64,000 bases of DNA from an uncultured Odoribacter sp. (GCA_905193145.1 CAJJNP010000001.1:1-64000); one strand, 5' to 3'. Positions 26,021 through 35,921 are shown, numbered from the stretch's first letter. The notes: a model not told the origin generated them from the sequence alone. Numbers and translations are program-made.

Positions 26021-29000
26021 ATGAGACAATCAACAAAATTTTACGCAGTTTTATTGTGTGCAGCGTTGGGCTTCTCTACATCTATCCAGTCTTGTAAAGA
26101 CTACGATGATGATATTGATGGCCTGCAAGAACAAATCGACGCTGTAAACAAAAGCATTGAATCTCTGAAAAAAGATTTCGGAGCACTTGCTTATGTAAAA
26201 GATGTAAAATGGGACGAGTCTACTCGTACATTGACCATCACTCCGGCAACCGGCAATCCTGTTACTTACAAAATCGAAGATGCCGATACTCAGGATGGAA
26301 ACACCAAGTACACCTTGGAAACAAAAGAAGAGGGTGGAGTTATTACCATTACATTGAAAAATGATAAAGGTGAAGTTGTTTCTGCTCCAACATTCACTAT
26401 GCCTAGCATGCCGGAAGCATTCGATGCGTCCAAATTGACATTCAATGCTGAAGATGGTTGCATCTATTACAACGGAGTAAAAACCGGTGTGACAATTCCT
26501 AAAAATGAAGTTGAAGGTTTTGATGAAAACAAATTAACTATCACTGCAGGAGAAAAAGGTAAAGTAGTTATCAAATATGGTGACAAAGAATTGGGTTCAA
26601 TGAATTCATTCGATCCGAATGCTTTAACTGTAGGTAAAGATGGCGTTGTATTGTATTATGGCGAGCCGACAGGAGTTACCCTGCCACAGGTAACTATCCC
26701 TGGACTGACCATTACAGAAGTTAAGGATGCGGCTGGCACAATCATAGGTTACACCATCAAATATGGCGAAAACGAACCGGTTAACTTAAAACTGATTTCT
26801 GAAAAATTGCAGAGCCTAGTGTTTATGCCTGAACTTTATTATCAGGGAATTGAAGCAATGTCTGCAAATACATTCTTCTATAATGTTCAGAAATTGAAAC
26901 ATCCGACTCTTGATGCAAATAAAGACCAGGCTGATGATGCTGCTACAGATGGAGACAAATATTCTATAACTCCAAATTTGGTTGCCAAATATCACATGAA
27001 TCCTTCAAATGCTGCAGTCAGCGGTTTGAAAAAAGAGAACATGTTTTTAATTTGTGAAGACAAAGTATATACCAAAGCAGGAGAAAACAAAATTGAAATC
27101 ACAGATTTCAGCGCTTCAAATGGAATATTGACTGTTCAGGCTGGTATAAACAGTGGCTTATTGAAAGACATAGAAGAAGACGGTAAAGTTACAACTTTAG
27201 CTTTGCAGGTAGGGACCAAAGGCGCAAAAGGCGATACGCTGATTACTTCTGATTACGCTGCTGTAAAAGCAATGAAAGTTAAAAACTTAAAGATTGCAGA
27301 TGCTCAGAAGGGTCTTGTTGATCTTGTTGAAACTCATTTTTACACAACAGCTGCCGAAGCAATTAAAGAAGCTCCACAATTCGAACTCCGTTGGAATAAT
27401 GCAGACGGGATTGATGTTGCAGAATTAGTAGCCACTCATGCAGATCGTTATTCTATAGATGAAAATGCAGCCGTTCATTGTTGTCTTGATAAAAATGCAG
27501 CAACTGATGAAATCAAAGCCTACGGACTAAAATATGAATATGGCTTAGTCGGTTACTTTGATGGTGTAAATAAAACATCCCAAAGTGCACATGCTGCTAT
27601 GGAAGGCTCTATTTTACGTGCACAGGCAACTTCAGGAGGCCAACAACAGGATTTTGGTGCAGAACAAAATCGCTCAACAGTAGGTCGTATGCCATTGGTT
27701 CGTGTAACCTTAGTTGATACAGCTACAAATAACGTTGCGGCAGTTGCTTACATCAAATTCAGAATCACTGACAAAGAGAAAGAAAATAAGGCAACAGTTA
27801 TTGATCCATTTGTATTTGGACAAAATTTCACTGCTAACTGTGAAAACAAAAATATAATATTGAATCTACTTTGGGATCAAGTAGAAGAAAAGATTCTTGC
27901 GAACAAAGACATCAACATGTCAAAAGCAGAATTTATGCAAGAATACAAATTAGATGGCCTAACATGGGGTGAGCAATTTGATAAAGCTGGTATTGATGCA
28001 AAACCTGTAGCGTCAAATGAAAAAATTGGTAAGGTTTCATTCCCGAATATTGATGACGAAGACCATCAAACAAATATCTTAAGATGGATTGTTAATTCTG
28101 AGGAAGCTTACAAACTATTCGTAGAACACAATGAATTCTCTGTAATTGTACGTTTCGTTAAGGACAATGGCAATAATACATATCACTATGTATATGTTAC
28201 ATTGACTTGGCATCCTAAAGAATTGAATGTTAAACCTACTGGTACTATTGATAATGGTATAAAATTCTCTAAAGTATGGTTCAAACACGACACCAAAGAA
28301 AACGGCTTTGACGATGTACATTTCGGTGTAGCAGTTCCAACTAGCGAAGATGGTAAGGGGGAATGTACATTCACCAATGACTTATTGGATAAATTCAGCG
28401 AAAGAAAATTGATTATCAGTGGAATTGACGCAATTTATGAAGACTTTGCTGATGAATTGCTGACTAAGACATTCACTTTTGTTACAGAGCCAAACAAGGA
28501 AGTTAAAGGTTGTGATGGCAAGACTTACATCTTGACAGCAGACGGAACTGACCTTATTGCTACAGAAAAAGGCAAACCTGCAAACAAAGAAGTTATTGCG
28601 AAACTCAGTGGTGAAAATGGTAAAGTTCTGAATTCAATTGTAACTTATCAAGAGGGTACGATCGCTAAAGCTATTTTGAACAAAGCATACGAAACTGTTG
28701 ACGGTGCTCTGACTGCTAAAGTTGCCGTTAATGCAGTAAATGGATGCGGCAAACCTGTAACATTGAGTAATAATGAATTCTTTGTTAAATTTATGCGTCC
28801 TATCACTATCAATAAGGGAGGTGACAAATTCTTGGAAGATGGTGTTGCCGGAGGTTCTGAATTAAAAATTGCAGATATCCTTTCATTCATTGATTGGCGT
28901 GATAACGCATTTACAAAAAAGAACTGTTTGTTCGACTATTATAAAGTCAGTGCAATTAAAATCAATACAGCTGCAATCAAAATCAGTGATGGCGGATTGT

Positions 29001-29206
29001 TGACTACAGTTTATCCTAATGCAAAAAGTGAATTCACAGTGACAGGAAAACTCGGCTTGGATAATTTAGGTACACTAACCTGGAAAAACAATAGCGGTAC
29101 TGTTATCAAGGAGATGACTCTTATTGTTCCTGTTGAAGTTGAATACGCATGGGGAACTATCACAAAAGATATCGAAGTAAAGGTTAAGAAAACACAGGGA
29201 AATTAA
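26021..29206 (+). CDS. Phase-variable S-layer-like surface lipoprotein (BT1927-type)
   Basis: A 1061-residue exported protein. The N-terminus has a signal peptide with lipobox cysteine at residue 25 (SIQSCKDYDDD), followed by a short coiled coil (IDGLQEQIDAVNKSIESLKKD). The SCKDYDDDI-plus-coiled-coil start is the hallmark of the Bacteroides S-layer-like family exemplified by B. thetaiotaomicron BT1927, which is switched by promoter inversion. The body is a series of beta-rich domains with no enzyme motif seen. Codon use is rich in AAA, GTA and GAA, unlike the more GC-rich OmpA-type gene that follows, and suits a very abundant protein. A strong terminator ends the gene. Confidence 0.75.
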   Translation: MRQSTKFYAVLLCAALGFSTSIQSCKDYDDDIDGLQEQIDAVNKSIESLKKDFGALAYVKDVKWDESTRTLTITPATGNPVTYKIEDADTQDGNTKYTLETKEEGGVITITLKNDKGEVVSAPTFTMPSMPEAFDASKLTFNAEDGCIYYNGVKTGVTIPKNEVEGFDENKLTITAGEKGKVVIKYGDKELGSMNSFDPNALTVGKDGVVLYYGEPTGVTLPQVTIPGLTITEVKDAAGTIIGYTIKYGENEPVNLKLISEKLQSLVFMPELYYQGIEAMSANTFFYNVQKLKHPTLDANKDQADDAATDGDKYSITPNLVAKYHMNPSNAAVSGLKKENMFLICEDKVYTKAGENKIEITDFSASNGILTVQAGINSGLLKDIEEDGKVTTLALQVGTKGAKGDTLITSDYAAVKAMKVKNLKIADAQKGLVDLVETHFYTTAAEAIKEAPQFELRWNNADGIDVAELVATHADRYSIDENAAVHCCLDKNAATDEIKAYGLKYEYGLVGYFDGVNKTSQSAHAAMEGSILRAQATSGGQQQDFGAEQNRSTVGRMPLVRVTLVDTATNNVAAVAYIKFRITDKEKENKATVIDPFVFGQNFTANCENKNIILNLLWDQVEEKILANKDINMSKAEFMQEYKLDGLTWGEQFDKAGIDAKPVASNEKIGKVSFPNIDDEDHQTNILRWIVNSEEAYKLFVEHNEFSVIVRFVKDNGNNTYHYVYVTLTWHPKELNVKPTGTIDNGIKFSKVWFKHDTKENGFDDVHFGVAVPTSEDGKGECTFTNDLLDKFSERKLIISGIDAIYEDFADELLTKTFTFVTEPNKEVKGCDGKTYILTADGTDLIATEKGKPANKEVIAKLSGENGKVLNSIVTYQEGTIAKAILNKAYETVDGALTAKVAVNAVNGCGKPVTLSNNEFFVKFMRPITINKGGDKFLEDGVAGGSELKIADILSFIDWRDNAFTKKNCLFDYYKVSAIKINTAAIKISDGGLLTTVYPNAKSEFTVTGKLGLDNLGTLTWKNNSGTVIKEMTLIVPVEVEYAWGTITKDIEVKVKKTQGN

Positions 29207-29234
29207 CCCATATCAATAGATATTTTTGAATTGA

Positions 29235-29260
29235 GGGGGCGTGTTTGCGCCCCCTTTTTT
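29235..29260 (+). terminator. Intrinsic terminator of the S-layer-like gene
   Basis: GGGGGCG, six-base loop, CGCCCCC and six T residues, 29 bases after the stop codon. A very GC-rich stem in an AT-rich region. Confidence 0.9.
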
Positions 29261-29277
29261 GCTAACGAAAATTTATC

Positions 29278-29296
29278 AAAAAAAAAAAAAAAAAAT
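29278..29296 (+). repeat. Run of 19 adenines before the OmpA-type gene
   Basis: Nineteen consecutive A residues between the terminator and the ATG at 29317. Such a tract is prone to slippage and could alter promoter spacing or leader length. Confidence 0.9.
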
Positions 29297-29316
29297 AAAA
29301 ACACTCTGATATTATC

Positions 29317-30414
29317 ATGAACATGAAAAAAACAATTCTGGCAGCTCTGCTTTTGGCAGGCACTTCTTCTCTTTTCGCACAGAAGGAGACAGAAAAGATT
29401 GAGTTCCGCCCGCATTGGTACATGCAGGTACAGGGAGGTATCGGTCACACCATCGGTGAAGCCAAGTTTTCCGACCTTGTTTCGCCCGCTGCCGCACTGT
29501 CGGCAGGCTATCGTTTCTCTCCGGTATGGGGCTTGCGTGGAGGCTTCAGCGGATGGCAGGGAAAAGGAAGCTGGGTGAATCCGCAGCAGGAGTATAAGTT
29601 CAATTATGCACAGCTGAATGTGGATGCTACATTTGATATAGCCAACTGCCTCGGAGGGTTCAACCACAAACGCTTCTTCAACCCCTATCTCTTTGCAGGT
29701 ATCGGTGCAAACATCGCGTTTAACAACGATGATGCAGTAGCCATCAATGCTGCGGGGTATAAACTGCAATACCTGTGGGACGATTCCAAGGCTTTCGTGG
29801 CAGGACGTCTGGGTGTGGGGATGGATTTCCGCATCTGCGATGCAGTGGCATTCAACCTGGAAGGCAATGCAAATGCAATGTCCGACCATTTCAATTCGAA
29901 GAAAGCCGGAAATGCCGACTGGCAGTTCAATATACTTGCCGGCGTAAGCATCCGATTTGGAAAAGGATATACCAAGAAAACACCAAAGACTGCTCCCGCT
30001 CCGATACCGCAGCAGACTCCTGCTCCGAAGGAAGAACCGAAGCAGGAAACGAAACCGGTGGTTGTGCCGGTAAAGGTGGAAAAACCTCAACCAATGCAGG
30101 CTGACGTGTTCTTCAAAATCAATTCTGCCGTTATACGCTCGGAGGAAGCCGCCAAAGTGGACGAGCTGGCTGCTTATCTGAAGAAGAATCCGACAGCGAA
30201 GGTATCACTGACCGGATATGCGGATGTCCAGACCGGTAATCCCCGCTTTAACAAAACGCTTTCCACCAAGAGAGCCCAAGCCGTTGCCGATGCTTTGGTG
30301 GCAAAAGGTATAGCTAAAGAACGTATTGCAGTCGATTCAAAAGGCTACACGGTACAACCATTTGCTACAGCAGAAAAAAATCGTGTTACTATTTGCATCA
30401 CCTCCATAGAGTAA
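29317..30414 (+). CDS. OmpA-family outer-membrane protein
   Basis: A 365-residue protein: signal peptide ending SSLFAQ, an N-terminal eight-strand type beta barrel (residues about 25-215, with YMQVQGGIGHTIGEAKF and GWQFNILAGVSIRFGKG-like strands), a proline/lysine-rich linker (APAPIPQQTPAPKEEPKQE) and a C-terminal OmpA peptidoglycan-binding domain (VFFKINSAVIRSEEAAKV, LTGYADVQTGNPRFNKTLS, RAQAV). It ties the outer membrane to the cell wall. Sited after the S-layer gene, it may help anchor or assemble that layer; that is inference. Start could also be the ATG two codons downstream. Confidence 0.85.
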   Translation: MNMKKTILAALLLAGTSSLFAQKETEKIEFRPHWYMQVQGGIGHTIGEAKFSDLVSPAAALSAGYRFSPVWGLRGGFSGWQGKGSWVNPQQEYKFNYAQLNVDATFDIANCLGGFNHKRFFNPYLFAGIGANIAFNNDDAVAINAAGYKLQYLWDDSKAFVAGRLGVGMDFRICDAVAFNLEGNANAMSDHFNSKKAGNADWQFNILAGVSIRFGKGYTKKTPKTAPAPIPQQTPAPKEEPKQETKPVVVPVKVEKPQPMQADVFFKINSAVIRSEEAAKVDELAAYLKKNPTAKVSLTGYADVQTGNPRFNKTLSTKRAQAVADALVAKGIAKERIAVDSKGYTVQPFATAEKNRVTICITSIE

Positions 30415-30442
30415 ATATATTACTCTTGGAAAGTTAATTTTA

Positions 30443-30477
30443 CAGCCCGGTTTCAACGAAACTTTGAAACCGGGCTG
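30443..30477 (+). terminator. Hairpin terminator after the OmpA-type gene
   Basis: A 14-base-pair stem, CAGCCCGGTTTCAA against TTGAAACCGGGCTG, 28 bases after the stop, with a weak T tract. It also faces the 3' end of the convergent second Rpn-type gene. Confidence 0.7.
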
Positions 30478-30508
30478 CTTGTTGTACCGCACTTGTATAA
30501 GAGGTGGT

Positions 30509-31381
30509 TTACAATCTGTCAATTTCTTCTTCGGACAAGGCTGTCAGCTCGGCAATCACATCAAGAGAATATCCTTTGGATTTCATCTGACGGGCGATTT
30601 GGCAGGCCTTTTCTTGTTCACCAATGGCTTTCCCTTCTTCTCGACCGATTACCTTTCCTTTTTCAAGGCCTTTTTTCTCTGCACCGCTTATCAGTGTTTT
30701 TTCCACACTGATGGTGTCCCAGAACTTTTCATAGCCGGCAAGCTGCGCTTCGGTGAAGGCGGACTCTTCCAGTGATTTTACGGCTTTCTGCACATCGGGG
30801 TTCTCCAGCAGTTCTTCCGGTATCTCACGGGTCTGTTCGTTGATTTCAGTCATGTAGCGCAGCCAAAGCACGTGCATCCTCTTCTCGCTGAAAGTATGAG
30901 GATTGAATTTGGGCAGTTCCACAAACACCAGGTGCAGTCCGTCGATAACCTTGTCCGTATGTTCCACATGCACCATGCGGTAATAGTGGTAATAACCCTG
31001 CAACTCAGGCTCGAAGATGTCGTTCACAAGGTTCAGTGAATAGACGGGTTGCAGTAACTCGTAGTCCTCACCCGTCTTAATCTGGCGCACGTAGGCTTTC
31101 GAGGCATTGAACAGGACACGGTGTTTGAATTCCGGAGTCCATACCATCTGCATCTCCACGATAAACTGTCGTCCGCGGATGTCTCGGCAGCGTACGTCTA
31201 CAATGCTGTTCTTGCGCAAAGGGTTGTCGGGCACCATTTCCGCAGGCAGGTATTCGATTTCACTAATTTCCTCGCCTTCACCCAATGGAAGCAAGGCATT
31301 CAGGAAACTACGCACCAAGTCGGGGTGTTCACCGAACACCCGCTTGAATGTCAGATCGGCTTTGGGGTCCAGATATCTCAT
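30509..31381 (-). CDS. Rpn-type PD-(D/E)XK nuclease (copy 2, inverted)
   Basis: A 290-residue near-identical copy of the gene at 22452-23372 in opposite orientation. The first 235 or so residues match residue for residue, including the D in SIVDVRCRD and the FIVEMQM motif. It has two 8-residue repeats in place of four (30623-30670), and the last residues differ slightly (YSLDVIAELTALSEEEIDRL). The flanking DNA is unrelated to that of copy 1, so the pair arose by gene-limited copying or conversion rather than by IS-style insertion with terminal repeats. Confidence 0.85.
   Translation of the reverse strand: MRYLDPKADLTFKRVFGEHPDLVRSFLNALLPLGEGEEISEIEYLPAEMVPDNPLRKNSIVDVRCRDIRGRQFIVEMQMVWTPEFKHRVLFNASKAYVRQIKTGEDYELLQPVYSLNLVNDIFEPELQGYYHYYRMVHVEHTDKVIDGLHLVFVELPKFNPHTFSEKRMHVLWLRYMTEINEQTREIPEELLENPDVQKAVKSLEESAFTEAQLAGYEKFWDTISVEKTLISGAEKKGLEKGKVIGREEGKAIGEQEKACQIARQMKSKGYSLDVIAELTALSEEEIDRL
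30623..30670 (-). repeat. In-frame 24-base tandem repeat, two units
   Basis: Two units encode GLEKGKVI and GREEGKAI. This is the counterpart of the four-unit tract in copy 1. Confidence 0.8.
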
Positions 31382-31409
31382 ATGGTTGTTAGTTTATGTT
31401 CTCCAGAAA

Positions 31410-31417
31410 CAAAGATA
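31410..31417 (-). promoter_or_regulatory. -7 box of the second Rpn-type gene
   Basis: TATCTTTG on the minus strand, 28 bases before the ATG; the same motif and distance are found upstream of copy 1 even though the surrounding sequence differs. The rest of 31382-31656 is AT-rich; no exact TAnnTTTG was found for the ABC operon, only TATATTTTG near 31614. Confidence 0.45.
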
Positions 31418-31656
31418 CAGCTAAATTTCGAGACGTGAAAGGGTTTCCAGGGATAAACACCGTCCAAAACTCTAATAATTCATATAACAATCATACAGAT
31501 TTTTTCCATAAAGCAAATAAACCGTCCTACATTTTTTTTGTCTAATTCACAAGAGTGTAAAACGACAATGGTTAATTTTATTATAAAAAGATACCGACAT
31601 TAGCAGAGTTTACTATATTTTGCTATTTTTAGTGCATAATTTTATACATCCAGCTT

Positions 31657-32583
31657 ATGAAGATTCAAATCAAAGAATTAACGAAGGTATATCCTAACGG
31701 CCATAGGGCGCTGAATTGCCTGAATTTGGATATTGAGCCGGGTATGTTCGGATTGCTAGGACCCAATGGCGCCGGTAAAACATCACTGATGCGCATTATG
31801 ACACTATTACAAAGCCCTAGCTCAGGAACTATCCTATTCGATGATTATGACATCCTTCGAGATCGCAAAGCAATCCGCTCCGTATTAGGGTATCTGCCTC
31901 AAGATTTCCGTTTTTTCGAAAAACTGAAAACCTGGGAATTTCTTGACTATGGAGCCGGACTGGCAGGAATCAAAGGCACTCGTAAACGGGCAGAAGTCGT
32001 AGACGAATTATTACGGAAAGTGGGATTATATGAAGTGCGAGACCGCTGGGCAAACCGTCTTTCCGGAGGTATGAAGCGCCGATTAGGCATCGCCCAAGCG
32101 ATTGTAGGTAATCCCAAAGTAATTATCGTTGACGAACCGACAACCGGTCTTGACCCGGAAGAACGCATCCGATTCAGGAATATTTTATCAGAAGTAAGCG
32201 ACAAGGATGTTATCATCATTCTCTCCACTCACATTGTCGGAGATATATCCAGCACCTGTAAAAATCTGGCTCTATTAAACAAAGGAGAATTAAAATTCCA
32301 AGGCTCACCGGATGACATGATACAATTGGCAACAGGCAAAGTGTGGGAAATATTTGTTACTGATCCGGAATTACAACAAATCAAGGAAAAATACCCTATC
32401 ATTTCCACAATACCTTCAGAAGGAGGCTGGGAAATTCAAATCGTCGCCGAGAATCCGGAGGGATTCAGCGGCAAGCAGATTACTCCCAACATCGAACACG
32501 CATACGTTTATTTTATGGACTACCTGCTAAAAGACAAGATGGAAATGTATAGCGAAAAAATAGGAGGAGAATTATTTCAATAA
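31657..32583 (+). CDS. ABC transporter ATP-binding protein
   Basis: A 308-residue ATPase with Walker A GPNGAGKT (residues 35-42), the signature SGGMKRR (136 on), Walker B with D159/E160 (IIVDEPTTGLDP) and switch histidine 192. The C-terminal 85 residues form an extension seen in ABC-2 drug or lipid exporters of the CcmA/NatA type. It pairs with the permease-peptidase gene that starts 8 bases later. Its core resembles the ATPase domain fused to the second RND pump in the same operon (both read GMFGLLGPNGAGKT and DPxERIRFRN), suggesting the two arose by duplication. Confidence 0.92.
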   Translation: MKIQIKELTKVYPNGHRALNCLNLDIEPGMFGLLGPNGAGKTSLMRIMTLLQSPSSGTILFDDYDILRDRKAIRSVLGYLPQDFRFFEKLKTWEFLDYGAGLAGIKGTRKRAEVVDELLRKVGLYEVRDRWANRLSGGMKRRLGIAQAIVGNPKVIIVDEPTTGLDPEERIRFRNILSEVSDKDVIIILSTHIVGDISSTCKNLALLNKGELKFQGSPDDMIQLATGKVWEIFVTDPELQQIKEKYPIISTIPSEGGWEIQIVAENPEGFSGKQITPNIEHAYVYFMDYLLKDKMEMYSEKIGGELFQ

Positions 32584-32591
32584 TATAAAAC

Positions 32592-35500
32592 ATGAATCTG
32601 TACAACATCCATACGATAGCCGGATATGAGGTGAAGCTCCTAAGAAGAAGCTGGCTGTTCCGTATATTTGCATTTCTGGCTCTATTGGGTATTTCCACTA
32701 CCATTCTGTGGTATATGACCCCTGTGCTCAATATGTTTGCCACCCAATGGCCGGAACATGCCGTTGCATCGCAAATTCCTTTTTACAGCATCACGTTTTA
32801 TAACATCGCCCAATCAGTGATTGTCATTTTTCTGGCAGGCAGTTTTTTAAAGCGCGACAAAAAACTCGATACTGCCGAAGTGATTTATGTACGTCCGATG
32901 AGTAATGCCGACTATATCATAGGAAAAACCTGGGGTATTGTACGGGTATTTCTCTCATTAAATATCATAACCTTGGTAATCACAGCCTTTTTGCACATAC
33001 TGATTGCAGAAGCTCCATTTTCAATATTTCCCTATATATTTTATCTTTTTACTGTATCTTTACCATCTCTCCTGTTCGTATTAGGACTATCGTTTATGGT
33101 TATGTGTGTGGTGAAAAATCAAGCGGTTACATTTGTTGTCATGCTTGGAATCATTGCATTGGAATTCTTCTATATCAAAGATGCCTGCTATGGCGTATTC
33201 GATTTTTTCGGAGCACATATACCGGCTCTTTTTTCAGATGTAATGGGACACAACAACCTCCAGATATTTTTGTTGCAACGATTTATATTTCTAATGGCCG
33301 GCATCGGCTTTATCTGTTTCACCATTGCTCTCGTAAAACGTTTGCCGCACAAACAATGGAAAATCATCATCGTCCATTCATTAGGCGCTGCAAGTCTCGC
33401 CATAGCACTTACTACCGGAGGTCTTTATATTCTCCATCACAGCAAAAAAATGGAGCTACGTAACGAATACATAACTACCTACAACCGGTATGCAGACGCT
33501 CAACGCGTCAACATTACCGACCATACCTTGACTGTCACGCCGAATGGCAAGCAACTGGAAGGTGAAAGCCGACTTGTGCTTGTCAACCGGCAAGACGCAC
33601 CCATCAAGCAAATCATCCTTTATCTTAACCCAACATTGGAAATTACTGCCCTTGAAAGCAAAGGGATGTCTGTTGCCTTTCAACGAGACAGACAGGCAGT
33701 CATCATTGATCAAACGATGCAAAGCCAGGGAACGGCAGAACTGAACATCCGATATAAAGGGGAAATTGACGAAACTATTTGTTATACGGATATTTTAGAG
33801 AAAGATTATCTGGACAACACCGACAAACAACATATGTTCCCTATCGGCAAAAAATATGTATGGCTAGAGGAGAAATTTACACTGCTGACACCGGAATGCC
33901 TCTGGTATCCGGTAGCTATTCCTCCTGTAAATCCCGCAGCACCTTACAATTTGCAAAAAGATTTCACTCATTATAAGCTCATCGTTAATTATGATGGTCC
34001 ACAAACAATATTATCTCAAGGAGAAGCCAAACGAGAAGGGGATAAAACAGTCTTCAACAATCGCTATGCTCTCCCTTGTATCAGCCTGACCATGGCGGAT
34101 TACGAAAGCAAAAGCCTGACTGTAGACTCTACAGAATACAAGATTTATTATTTCAGCGGACACGACTATTTTTCAGCACATTTTACAGCTTTACAAGATA
34201 CTTTGCCCGGAATTATCAGAGAATTGAAAAACAACATCGAAGTAGAACAAGGAAGGAACTACCCGTTCCACAAATTCGTCATGGCAGAAACGCCTGCCCA
34301 ACACCATGCCTACATCCGCAATTGGAAAGGCTACACGGAATATATCATGCCGGAGATTGCTTTTATTCCTGAACGGGGCATTAACCTCGATTCAGATTTC
34401 GATGCTGAAAAAAAACGAAGAGAAAACTGGAGACGCCGCGACCAAGGAATCCCCGGACCCGTAGAGATGGCAACCAGTATTTTCCAAGATTTCATCCGCC
34501 GCACATTTTTCGAAGAAAATGTACAATACGGTTGGGATTGGAACAATCAACTTGTCAATAAATTCGTTGCCCATGCCATGCTTTATCACCATACCGGATT
34601 TATCCAGACAGATGAATATCCTATTCTGGACATTGCACTGAATACAATGCAAAGTTTAAATAATGAACGAAGTAACTTTTTCTGGGGAAGTCTGATCGAT
34701 GACAAACAAAGAGCCAATCTGTATCTGGAGACACATAGCTTTAAAGAGGCTATCTCAGATATGGAACTGAAACCTGAAATATTTTATGAATTGCTAAAAT
34801 TGAAAAGCAAAGCTTTAAAGAACTATGCCAACACTCAAATCAGTCAGGAAGAATTCACTGCCTTTCTAAAGAGTTTTTATCAAAGAAATTTGTTTAAGGC
34901 CATCCCTTTCAATCAATTTCAGTCGGAATTCCACAAGAATTTTGGGATTGACCTAACCAACTTTCTACAACAATGGTATGAAGAAGACCATTCCCCCATT
35001 GTGTACATTAAAGATGTAGATGCCAACCAAACAATCATTGATGAAGTCACAAAATATCAGATACATTTTAAGATATATAATCCGTCGGATGTAGACGCAC
35101 TCGTGACAGCCGAAATACAACAAGGCGGCAATTTCCGAGGAGGGCCACGAGGCGGCATGGGTGATTTTGGAGGAAACCAGAACAATAATGTAGTTGAAAA
35201 CTATCTATTGCCTGCAGGCTCTGCCAAAGAAGTAAAAATAATCACTGACGAACGCCCGGCAAACATCAGCATCAATACAAATATTTCTCATAATTTGCCT
35301 GCATTGCATCGGTTCCCTTTTTCAAAGATAGAGAAAGAGACACAAGATACGCTTGCCGGAGACTTTATAATAGACACCCGAGAATTCAATCAAGACCCCA
35401 AGGAATTTGTTATTGACAATGAAGATTCAGGCTTCCGGACAGTCGCTTCAAACAACAAGCATAAGCTGAAAGACCTGTTCCAGAAAGAGGATCCAGATAA

Positions 35501-35921
35501 ATACAAAAACTTCTGGCCTTGGTGGGCTCCTTCCAAATGGACAGCCATTGCCACCGACTATTGCTACGGAGATGTAATACAGTCCGCATTTTACAAGCGC
35601 AAGGGTAGCGGCAACAATGCAGTCGTCTGGAGTGCCGAAATACAACAGGACGGATATTATGAAATCTCCATTTGGAATCCGAAACAGAACAGGATGGGGC
35701 CACCACGCCGACATGATAATAAAGAACGCAATCAGACATATACTATCAGTTATGACAAAGAAGAGGAATCAATGACTTTGAACCTGCAACAAGAAGAACC
35801 CGGCTGGATTTCCTTGGGTAATTTTTACCTGCCACAAGGAACAACCACTATAACTTTAACAGATAAAGTATCCGGAGACTATGTCATTGCGGATGCAGTT
35901 AAATTTACAAAAACCAATTGA
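32592..35921 (+). CDS. ABC-2 permease fused to an M1-peptidase-like domain
   Basis: A 1109-residue fusion. Residues 1-285 hold about seven membrane helices of an ABC-2 permease. After them come a beta-rich M1 N-terminal-like domain (LTVTPNGKQLEGESRLVLVN), a helical region with QNNNVVENYLL and glycine-rich GGNFRGGPRGGMGDFGG insert, and a C-terminal beta domain like the golvesin/Xly CBM-type fold (YYEISIWNP, VIADAVKFTK). M1 peptidases need HExxH with a distant glutamate; no HExxH is present, so it is unlikely to be a zinc aminopeptidase. It is joined to the upstream ATPase gene and its stop lies 23 bases before the TolC ATG. Confidence 0.75.
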   Translation: MNLYNIHTIAGYEVKLLRRSWLFRIFAFLALLGISTTILWYMTPVLNMFATQWPEHAVASQIPFYSITFYNIAQSVIVIFLAGSFLKRDKKLDTAEVIYVRPMSNADYIIGKTWGIVRVFLSLNIITLVITAFLHILIAEAPFSIFPYIFYLFTVSLPSLLFVLGLSFMVMCVVKNQAVTFVVMLGIIALEFFYIKDACYGVFDFFGAHIPALFSDVMGHNNLQIFLLQRFIFLMAGIGFICFTIALVKRLPHKQWKIIIVHSLGAASLAIALTTGGLYILHHSKKMELRNEYITTYNRYADAQRVNITDHTLTVTPNGKQLEGESRLVLVNRQDAPIKQIILYLNPTLEITALESKGMSVAFQRDRQAVIIDQTMQSQGTAELNIRYKGEIDETICYTDILEKDYLDNTDKQHMFPIGKKYVWLEEKFTLLTPECLWYPVAIPPVNPAAPYNLQKDFTHYKLIVNYDGPQTILSQGEAKREGDKTVFNNRYALPCISLTMADYESKSLTVDSTEYKIYYFSGHDYFSAHFTALQDTLPGIIRELKNNIEVEQGRNYPFHKFVMAETPAQHHAYIRNWKGYTEYIMPEIAFIPERGINLDSDFDAEKKRRENWRRRDQGIPGPVEMATSIFQDFIRRTFFEENVQYGWDWNNQLVNKFVAHAMLYHHTGFIQTDEYPILDIALNTMQSLNNERSNFFWGSLIDDKQRANLYLETHSFKEAISDMELKPEIFYELLKLKSKALKNYANTQISQEEFTAFLKSFYQRNLFKAIPFNQFQSEFHKNFGIDLTNFLQQWYEEDHSPIVYIKDVDANQTIIDEVTKYQIHFKIYNPSDVDALVTAEIQQGGNFRGGPRGGMGDFGGNQNNNVVENYLLPAGSAKEVKIITDERPANISINTNISHNLPALHRFPFSKIEKETQDTLAGDFIIDTREFNQDPKEFVIDNEDSGFRTVASNNKHKLKDLFQKEDPDKYKNFWPWWAPSKWTAIATDYCYGDVIQSAFYKRKGSGNNAVVWSAEIQQDGYYEISIWNPKQNRMGPPRRHDNKERNQTYTISYDKEEESMTLNLQQEEPGWISLGNFYLPQGTTTITLTDKVSGDYVIADAVKFTKTN

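Noticed and set aside
29203..30090. Long antisense open frame across the OmpA-type gene (295 codons)
   Set aside because: It is the complement of a well-supported OmpA protein; the reading is rich in Cys, His and Arg and starts inside the terminator region.
30464..30775. Plus-strand frame opposite the second Rpn-type gene
   Set aside because: Same phenylalanine-rich antisense reading appears opposite copy 1; it is the complement of the repeat tract.
22452..31381. Compound transposon bounded by two IS elements
   Set aside because: The flanking genes are Rpn-type nucleases, with no terminal inverted repeats or target duplications, and identity stops at the coding boundaries; the enclosed rdgB and recO are housekeeping genes.
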